Below, piece after piece: positions 42,303 through 46,664 of a stretch of DNA of 46,664 nucleotides; the stretch's first letter is position 1; each line of letters starts with the position of its first letter. Below the pieces are notes generated by a model. The model made no database searches, was not told where the DNA came from, and saw only the letters and a program-made list of their open reading frames with translations. Origin of the DNA: an uncultured Psychrobacillus sp. (GTDB taxonomy: Bacteria > Bacillota > Bacilli > Bacillales_A > Planococcaceae); contig CAKQHO010000015.1 in assembly GCA_934234185.1 (NCBI GenBank), positions 1-46,664 on the forward strand. The letters are read 5' to 3'. The position numbers were made by a program, and so were the translations under genes.

Positions 42303-43151
42303 ATGGAACATGTGATTGAAGTGAAGGACCTAGCAAAATACTTCTCCAATTATAAGGCAGTGGAGGACGTAAACTTTCAAGTGAAGAAGGGAGAAATTTT
42401 TGGATTTCTCGGTCCAAGTGGATCTGGTAAAACGACTACTATTAAAATTTTAACTGGTCAGCTAGATCCAACTGGAGGAGATGCAAAGGTATTTGGAACT
42501 CCAGTTTCTGAATTGAAAACACCAAATGCTCGAAAACGTTTCGGGGTTCTTACGGATAATAGTGGCTTATATGGAAGGCTGACAATTTATGAAAACTTGA
42601 AGCTTTACTGTGAGCTATATGATCTTCCACTATCTAGAATAGAAGAAGCTCTATCCTTTGTTAATCTAACAGAGGAAAAGAAAAAGAAGGTGAGCACGCT
42701 CTCTAAAGGGATGACACAAAGGGTAATATTAGCCCGTGCAATTCTACATGAGCCAGAGCTGCTGTTCTTAGATGAGCCGACATCTGCATTAGACCCGGTG
42801 AACACGCTTCATATATATGAAGGACTTCGTGCATTAAATAAAAAGGGTACCACTATCTTCTTGACTACTCATGACATGAATGAGGCGGATACGCTTTGTG
42901 ATCGCGTGGCCTTCCTTCATAAAGGGAAGATTCAATTGCTGGATAAGCCGAGTGAGCTGAAGAAAAAGTTTGCCGATAACAGTGTAACAGTCGAGCTAGA
43001 TACAAGAGAAACTATTACGCTTCAAAAGGATCAGGATGGGGCAGAGGAAGTATACCGTCTGATGAAAGAAAATCGAATAGTGACTATTCATTCAAACGAG
43101 CCGACCTTAGGCGATATTTTTGTAAAAGTGACAGGAGGAGAATTACAATGA
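42303..43151 (+). CDS. ABC transporter ATP-binding protein
   Basis: A 282-residue ABC ATPase of the drug/antimicrobial-export type (CcmA-like). Walker A GPSGSGKTT near 38-46, signature LSKGMTQRV near 139, Walker B LLFLDEPTSALDP, switch histidine in LTTHDMNEA. A C-terminal extension (about 225-282) is typical of such exporters. ATG 42303 has GGAGGG seven bases upstream. It overlaps the permease gene by four bases (ATGA), and the regulator lies upstream, forming a regulator-ATPase-permease set. The exported substrate is not known. Confidence 0.92.
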   Translation: MEHVIEVKDLAKYFSNYKAVEDVNFQVKKGEIFGFLGPSGSGKTTTIKILTGQLDPTGGDAKVFGTPVSELKTPNARKRFGVLTDNSGLYGRLTIYENLKLYCELYDLPLSRIEEALSFVNLTEEKKKKVSTLSKGMTQRVILARAILHEPELLFLDEPTSALDPVNTLHIYEGLRALNKKGTTIFLTTHDMNEADTLCDRVAFLHKGKIQLLDKPSELKKKFADNSVTVELDTRETITLQKDQDGAEEVYRLMKENRIVTIHSNEPTLGDIFVKVTGGELQ

Positions 43152-43855
43152 CAATTTCATGGAAACGAATAAGCGCAATTTTTCTAAAGGATTACAAAGA
43201 CTTTTCTAGAAACATGGCAGTAAGCATAGTTATTTTCCTGCCGATCATTATTGCAGCAATCTATGGCCGAATCGGTACAGAAAATCTTCAAGCTCATTTC
43301 TTATATATTAATATGACATTTTCATTTGTAGCTACCTACGTACAATGCTGCTTAATTGCAGAAGAGAAGGAAAAGAACACATTACGTGGATTGATGCTAT
43401 CTCCAGCGAGCACATTCGATATTCTTGGTGGAAAAAGCCTACTATCTTTCGTGTTAACGATTTTTGTCATCGCACTTAGCATGTTTTTCGGAGAGTACCT
43501 ACCACAAAATTTAGCAGCTGTTGGAACTGGAATTGTCATCTCTACTATCTTTTACATTGCAATAGGAACACTTTTAGGGTTAGTAGCGAAATCTGTTATG
43601 GAGGCTTCCGTGTTAGTGCTGCCGGTTGCAGGTATTTTCATGATGGGTTCCTTCGTGACAGTTTTTGCAGATAAATATCCAGTGCTGAAACTAGTGGACT
43701 ATATGCCAAACTCGCAGCTGATCTACTTAGCTGAAAGTGTAGAAGAGGGGGCAGGCTTTGTCGACGTCCTTTCTAACTTAGGAATTATCGGCATATGGGT
43801 TGTACTATCAGTTATTCTGACAACAGTGTTTTACAAGAAACGAATGGTTGATTAA
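43148..43855 (+). CDS. ABC-2 type permease
   Basis: A 235-residue membrane protein with about six membrane segments, of the ABC-2 family. It starts with a cytoplasmic FLKDYKDFSRN segment. A coupling-helix region EEKEKNTLRGLMLSPAS near 72-88 is typical of these permeases. It overlaps the ATPase gene by four bases, with GGAGGAG as ribosome binding site, so the pair is translated together. It is the end of the cluster; no strong terminator is seen right after it. Confidence 0.9.
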   Translation: MTISWKRISAIFLKDYKDFSRNMAVSIVIFLPIIIAAIYGRIGTENLQAHFLYINMTFSFVATYVQCCLIAEEKEKNTLRGLMLSPASTFDILGGKSLLSFVLTIFVIALSMFFGEYLPQNLAAVGTGIVISTIFYIAIGTLLGLVAKSVMEASVLVLPVAGIFMMGSFVTVFADKYPVLKLVDYMPNSQLIYLAESVEEGAGFVDVLSNLGIIGIWVVLSVILTTVFYKKRMVD

Positions 43856-43938
43856 GCTATATACAAAAAAACAAAATTATTCTATTATTGAAATAATAAA
43901 TATTGCTTGGGAAATAAAATCCAGGATCCCCCATGGAT

Positions 43939-44098
43939 TTCAACTAATGATTGGTGGGGAAGAAGAAAACCCTACCAATCAAAGTTTCACTGTATCCCGC
44001 ATTAAGGGACAGTAGATTAACTATCCCTAAAAGCCCGATTGGTTCAACTAATGATTAGTGGGGAAGAAGAATACCCCACCAATCAAAGTTTCACTGTA
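43939..44098. repeat. Pair of 56-bp hairpin repeats, about 104 bp apart
   Basis: Units 43939-43994 and 44043-44098 start TTCAACTAATGATT and end CAAAGTTTCACTGTA. Each folds (GATTGGTGGGG with CCCTACCAATC in unit 1). The spacer has its own hairpin (TTAAGGGACAGT with ACTATCCCTAA). The spacer begins TCCCGC and ends GCCCGATTGG, so the array may be one and a half copies of a roughly 104-bp unit. Confidence 0.8.
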
Positions 44099-44128
44099 TT
44101 TTCATTGCTTCAGAAAAGGAGTCCTTTT

Positions 44129-44146
44129 ATGAACTGTCCAATTTGA
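44129..44146 (+). CDS. Leader mini-ORF 1 (MNCPI)
   Basis: ATG AAC TGT CCA ATT TGA, with AAAAGGAG ending seven bases before the ATG, a strong ribosome binding site. The same five residues are encoded by mini-ORF 2, with the Asn codon changed synonymously (AAC to AAT). The site is exposed except for a short AAAAGG/CCTTTT pairing. The stop is two bases from the CCCC arm of the next hairpin, so a ribosome paused here would open it. Confidence 0.65.
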   Translation: MNCPI

Positions 44147-44148
44147 TT

Positions 44149-44186
44149 CCCCTTATTTATCGAGCAAAGATAAATAATATTGGGGG
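44149..44186 (+). promoter_or_regulatory. Hairpin sequestering the ribosome binding site of mini-ORF 2
   Basis: CCCC (44149-44152) pairs with GGGG of the GGGGG site (44182-44186), and TTATTTATC pairs perfectly with GATAAATAA. The loop is GAGCAAA and TATT is bulged. There is no T-run, so it is not a terminator. Confidence 0.7.
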
Positions 44187-44196
44187 ATAATAAAAA

Positions 44197-44214
44197 ATGA
44201 ATTGTCCAATTTGA
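44197..44214 (+). CDS. Leader mini-ORF 2 (MNCPI)
   Basis: ATG AAT TGT CCA ATT TGA, with GGGGG ending ten bases before the ATG. It repeats mini-ORF 1 in sequence and setting: 68 bases separate the two starts, and 66 bases separate this start from the MFS start. One base after its stop, the CCCC arm of the second hairpin begins. Confidence 0.65.
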   Translation: MNCPI

Positions 44215-44215
44215 T

Positions 44216-44253
44216 CCCCTATTTAACATTCCAAAGTTAAATAATATCGGGGG
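44216..44253 (+). promoter_or_regulatory. Hairpin sequestering the ribosome binding site of the MFS gene
   Basis: CCCC (44216-44219) pairs with GGGG of the GGGGG site (44249-44253), and TATTTAAC pairs perfectly with GTTAAATA. The stem sequence differs from hairpin 1 on both sides in a compensating way. The MFS ATG lies nine bases after the GGGGG. Confidence 0.7.
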
Positions 44254-44262
44254 ATAATAAAA

Positions 44263-45456
44263 ATGAATAAGCAATTGATACGTCTATTGGTAGGCCAAAG
44301 CATAGCCAATTTAGGAGATGTTCTCTATCTTGTGGGAGTCATCTCGTTACTGTTTACTATTACAAATTCTGCATTTGTGACCACATTAGTACCTTTTGTG
44401 ATTACGACATCCTTATTTATATCCAGTATACTCACTCCACTGGTGGTGGCGAGATTTCAAGTGAAGAGGATACTTGTCGTGTCACAGGCAAGCAAAACGT
44501 TGTTTATCCTGGTACTGGGGCTATTTTGCTACTTCTATATAGATAGCCAGAACTTTGCCGTAGTTTTTCTTCTAATTAGCTTAGTAGCTTTCCTAGATGG
44601 GTGTGCCAATCCTATCATTCGCTCCTATCTACCTCAGCTGGTGGTGGAGGAAAAGCTCCTCAAAGCAAATAGTGTGGTGGAGACCGCAGATCAGCTAGTA
44701 CAGATTGGCTCCTGGTTCTTAGGAGGAATGCTGTTATTAGTGATTGGGCCAACTGGCGTGCTATGGACGGTTGGTATTCTTTATGTCTTTGCTCTAGTGC
44801 TTTGGATAACGCTCCCAGAGATGGAAGAGGCGGACGAAGAGGAAGCAGAAGGATTTTGGATGGAGCTTACAGCAGGCTGGAGAGTGGTTCGTGATACAGT
44901 GGTATTACGTAAAATAGTATGGATGGATCTTTTAGAAACAATTGCAGGAACAGCCTGGATAGCTGCTATCATATATATTTATGTGGATCAGGCAATCCAT
45001 CAAACAGAGCAGTGGTGGGGCTATCTAAATGGAGCGTTCTTTGTTGGTTTTTTAATCGGAAGCGTCCTTTGTATGAGGTTTGCAGGCTTCGTTGATCGAA
45101 ACAAGTATCGTTTTATGGGAATCGGCGCGCTTGTAGCAGGCATTCTAACGATTACATTTGGGATGATAAGCAATCCTTGGACAGCTTTCATTCTATCGTT
45201 AGGTATAGGGCTATTTGGGCAATTAAAAAATATTCCGCAGCAAACAATCATCCAGCGCTCTGTATCCAAGGCAAAATTAGTTACGGTGTATACGAGCCTA
45301 GGAGCAGTAGCTACAGGTGTCTTTGCTCTGTCCTCATTGGGGGTAGGGGTTCTCTCCGAAATGTTAGGTGTGCGTGCTGTGTTTATTGTTTCGGGTATCC
45401 TATTATTGACCGTTGCCATTGTCGTAGCAAAAAACAAGAGAGTATGGGCTATATAA
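44263..45456 (+). CDS. MFS efflux transporter
   Basis: A 397-residue membrane protein with about twelve hydrophobic segments, of the major facilitator drug-efflux type (GQSIANLGDVLYLVGVISLLF at the start; DGCANPIIRSYLPQLV near 108; a central cytoplasmic loop MEEADEEEAEGFWMELTAGWR near 187-207). Distant relatives include macrolide-type efflux proteins, but the substrate cannot be read from sequence. ATG 44263 has GGGGG nine bases upstream, inside a hairpin. The tandem mini-ORF leader suggests translational induction, perhaps by ribosome-targeting compounds; this is inference. A terminator follows. Confidence 0.88.
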   Translation: MNKQLIRLLVGQSIANLGDVLYLVGVISLLFTITNSAFVTTLVPFVITTSLFISSILTPLVVARFQVKRILVVSQASKTLFILVLGLFCYFYIDSQNFAVVFLLISLVAFLDGCANPIIRSYLPQLVVEEKLLKANSVVETADQLVQIGSWFLGGMLLLVIGPTGVLWTVGILYVFALVLWITLPEMEEADEEEAEGFWMELTAGWRVVRDTVVLRKIVWMDLLETIAGTAWIAAIIYIYVDQAIHQTEQWWGYLNGAFFVGFLIGSVLCMRFAGFVDRNKYRFMGIGALVAGILTITFGMISNPWTAFILSLGIGLFGQLKNIPQQTIIQRSVSKAKLVTVYTSLGAVATGVFALSSLGVGVLSEMLGVRAVFIVSGILLLTVAIVVAKNKRVWAI

Positions 45457-45463
45457 GAGGGGG

Positions 45464-45493
45464 AGCGTATTCTATTGAATACGCTTTTCTTTT
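45464..45493 (+). terminator. Terminator of the MFS gene
   Basis: AGCGTATTC pairs perfectly with GAATACGCT around TATT, then TTTCTTTT. Confidence 0.88.
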
Positions 45494-45737
45494 AAGAACT
45501 TTTACCATCCTTTTTCCTCCAATATAAATTAATTGACCTGTTCCGTTAGTTGAACAAGAATATCGTGAATTTAGATAAGCTCAGTGTATCATGTTCAGTA
45601 AACTTTAACAGAGCCAAAGAATAAGATTATAGTCTAGCTTCATCTTGATCATACTTCATCCTTTTTGCCGAGGTTATTTATTCTCGGTTACTTTACAATA
45701 ATAAAGAGAACATTATACATAGAAAGAGGTTTTGATG

Positions 45738-46280
45738 ATGAAGGTATTAGGAATAAGCGGCAGCTTACGAAAAGATTCAGTAAATACAAAGCTTTTAAAA
45801 ATAGTAGGTGCGAATCTTCCAGAGGGAGTAGAGTTCGAGCTAGCTAATTATAGAGGGGTTCCTTTGTTCAACCAAGAGCTAGAAAAAGATGTTCCAGCTA
45901 GTGTTTTAGCATTCAAACGTCAGATTGAATCTGCGGATGTACTGGTGTTTGCGACTCCGAACTATAACGGATCCATCCCGGGAGTATTAAAAAATGCAAT
46001 CGACTGGGCATCAAGACCAGCATTAGATATGAAAAACTCCTTCAACGGAAAAATCGGTATGGTGATTGGTGGATCTCCAGGAATTTCTGGCACGCTAGTG
46101 GCACAGCTTCATTTGCGAGAAATTTTGGCGAACTTAAATGTATTATTTGTTTCTCAGCCAAGAGTGCTGGTAGGAAATATTCATCAATTGATTGATGAAA
46201 ATGGAACACTTGCGTTGGACGAACGTAATGACACACTTTTAAAAACATTGATTGAAGAGACTTTGAAATTAGTTAAATAA
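45738..46280 (+). CDS. NADPH-dependent FMN reductase family protein
   Basis: A flavodoxin-fold oxidoreductase, 180 residues, of the FMN_red family (azoreductase/chromate-reductase-like). The FMN phosphate loop GISGSLRKDSVNTKLL is at about 5-20, and the family signature ATPNYNGSIPGVLKNAIDWASRP at about 74-96. GGSPGISGTLVAQLHLREIL follows near 116. AAAGAGGT lies seven bases before ATG 45738; the ATG three bases earlier is also possible. It stands alone, with a 280-base upstream gap containing no other gene. The physiological substrate is unknown. Confidence 0.9.
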   Translation: MKVLGISGSLRKDSVNTKLLKIVGANLPEGVEFELANYRGVPLFNQELEKDVPASVLAFKRQIESADVLVFATPNYNGSIPGVLKNAIDWASRPALDMKNSFNGKIGMVIGGSPGISGTLVAQLHLREILANLNVLFVSQPRVLVGNIHQLIDENGTLALDERNDTLLKTLIEETLKLVK

Positions 46281-46290
46281 ACGTAACAAT

Positions 46291-46333
46291 GAAAGCCGGT
46301 GAATTTACGTAGGAGTAAATTTGCCGGCTTTTA
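46291..46333 (+). terminator. Terminator of the FMN reductase gene
   Basis: AAAGCCGG and AATTTAC pair with GTAAATT and CCGGCTTT (TG/TG mismatch between them), then TTAAAG. The T-run is weak. Confidence 0.75.
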
Positions 46334-46626
46334 AAGTACAAAAAATTTAAACTGGAAGGCAAGTGGACATAGGCCATGAACTCCCCAATAGAAGCATTTG
46401 CTACAAAAAAACGCCTGCTTTTTTAAACTTTTGATCTCTAGAAGGGAAATTTTGGTGTCCTATAGAATAAAGTAATAGGTAAAACAATCTAAAGGGGGTA
46501 AACGTGGCCTATTAAACTACTTAGCTTTGTACTAGTGGTTATTGCGGTTTGAAGCTAACACATGCTTTGTTTAGAATTCTTTGGCTACTGGTTAGAATTC
46601 CAAGAATAGATAAAAAGGGGAAACGA
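46334..46626. other. Gap before the last, truncated gene
   Basis: No credible gene. One frame ending at TGA 46550-46552 reads like a short hydrophobic peptide (IKLLSFVLVVIAV) after an AAAGGGGGT site but has no start codon. Confidence 0.4.
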
Positions 46627-46664
46627 ATGAAAACAAAATGGCTTTTGAGTAGCAGTGCCGTGAT
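46627..46664 (+). CDS. Start of an unidentified gene (cut by window end)
   Basis: ATG 46627 has AAAAGGGG six bases upstream and begins MKTKWLLSSSAV, which looks like the start of a signal peptide. The window ends after 12 full codons, so nothing more can be said. Confidence 0.5.
   Translation, partial: MKTKWLLSSSAV

Larger units (their letters stand above)
43856..44262. other. Non-coding region and leader of the MFS gene
   Basis: Holds small hairpins (TATTATT/AATAATA near 43884; AAATCCA/TGGATTT at 43917-43940), two 56-bp hairpin repeats (43939-43994, 44043-44098) flanking another hairpin, and then the two mini-ORFs with their hairpins (44129-44262). A weak TTGAAA (43889) is the only promoter-like hexamer I noticed. 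Confidence 0.6.

Noticed and set aside
44149..44253. Transcription terminators or attenuators in the MFS leader
   Set aside because: Neither hairpin is followed by a T-run; the GC-rich arms instead cover ribosome binding sites, so translational control fits better.

Overview
The window looks like the chromosome of a low-G+C, endospore-forming member of the Bacillales. Three things support this: sporulation genes (dpaA/dpaB, spoIIIE, spoVS, ricA), strong GGAGG-type ribosome binding sites with many TTG starts, and a gene order that largely follows the pnp-to-mutS segment of Bacillus subtilis. The intergenic repeats and the TRAP/TAXI and Kor genes suggest a Planococcaceae/Caryophanaceae-like relative (Psychrobacillus, Lysinibacillus or Sporosarcina type). 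That placement is inference, not proof.

Layout. 1-5800: end of pnp, an M16 peptidase (mlpA/ymxG), ymxH, dpaA-dpaB (dipicolinate synthase), asd and dapA; the dapG found between asd and dapA in B. subtilis is absent. 5.9-10.3 kb: rnjB and spoIIIE. 10.5-16.2 kb: a GntR regulator and a BMP-family nucleoside ABC importer (lipoprotein, double ATPase, two permeases). 16.3-19.6 kb: ymfF-ymfH-ymfI, linked to EF-P 5-aminopentanol modification. 19.8-22.0 kb: a small accessory insertion with a frameshifted APH-type phosphotransferase and an opposite-strand HExxH lipoprotein, where B. subtilis has ymfJ. 22.4-29.0 kb: ymfK, rodZ-like ymfM, pgsA, cinA, recA (with an SOS box) and rny. 29.1-36.5 kb: ymdB, spoVS, a two-subunit 2-oxoacid:ferredoxin oxidoreductase, miaB and ricA. 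36.6-40.4 kb: a TAXI/TRAP uptake system. 41.1-43.9 kb: a LytTR regulator fused to a degenerate ABC ATPase domain, with an ABC-2 exporter. 44.1-45.5 kb: an MFS efflux protein with an unusual leader. 45.7-46.3 kb: an NADPH-dependent FMN reductase; a truncated ORF follows.

Two signals stand out. (1) The leader of the MFS gene (44129-44262) holds two tandem mini-ORFs, both encoding MNCPI-stop. Each is followed by a hairpin in which CCCC, just past the stop codon, pairs with the GGGGG Shine-Dalgarno of the next ORF. The two stems differ in sequence yet both pair perfectly, and the peptides differ only by a synonymous codon. This reads as a duplicated translational attenuator. (2) Several intergenic regions (7675-7830, 33339-34218, 40507-40754, 42172-42234) carry degenerate arrays with a strict 21-bp period, most with a TACGTGCG/TACTTGCG core. 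Those in 33.3-34.2 kb are organised in about 200-bp higher-order repeats. Other repeats are an approximately 126-bp palindromic element with several copies, three tandem 100-bp units ending in a terminator, and a pair of 56-bp hairpin repeats.
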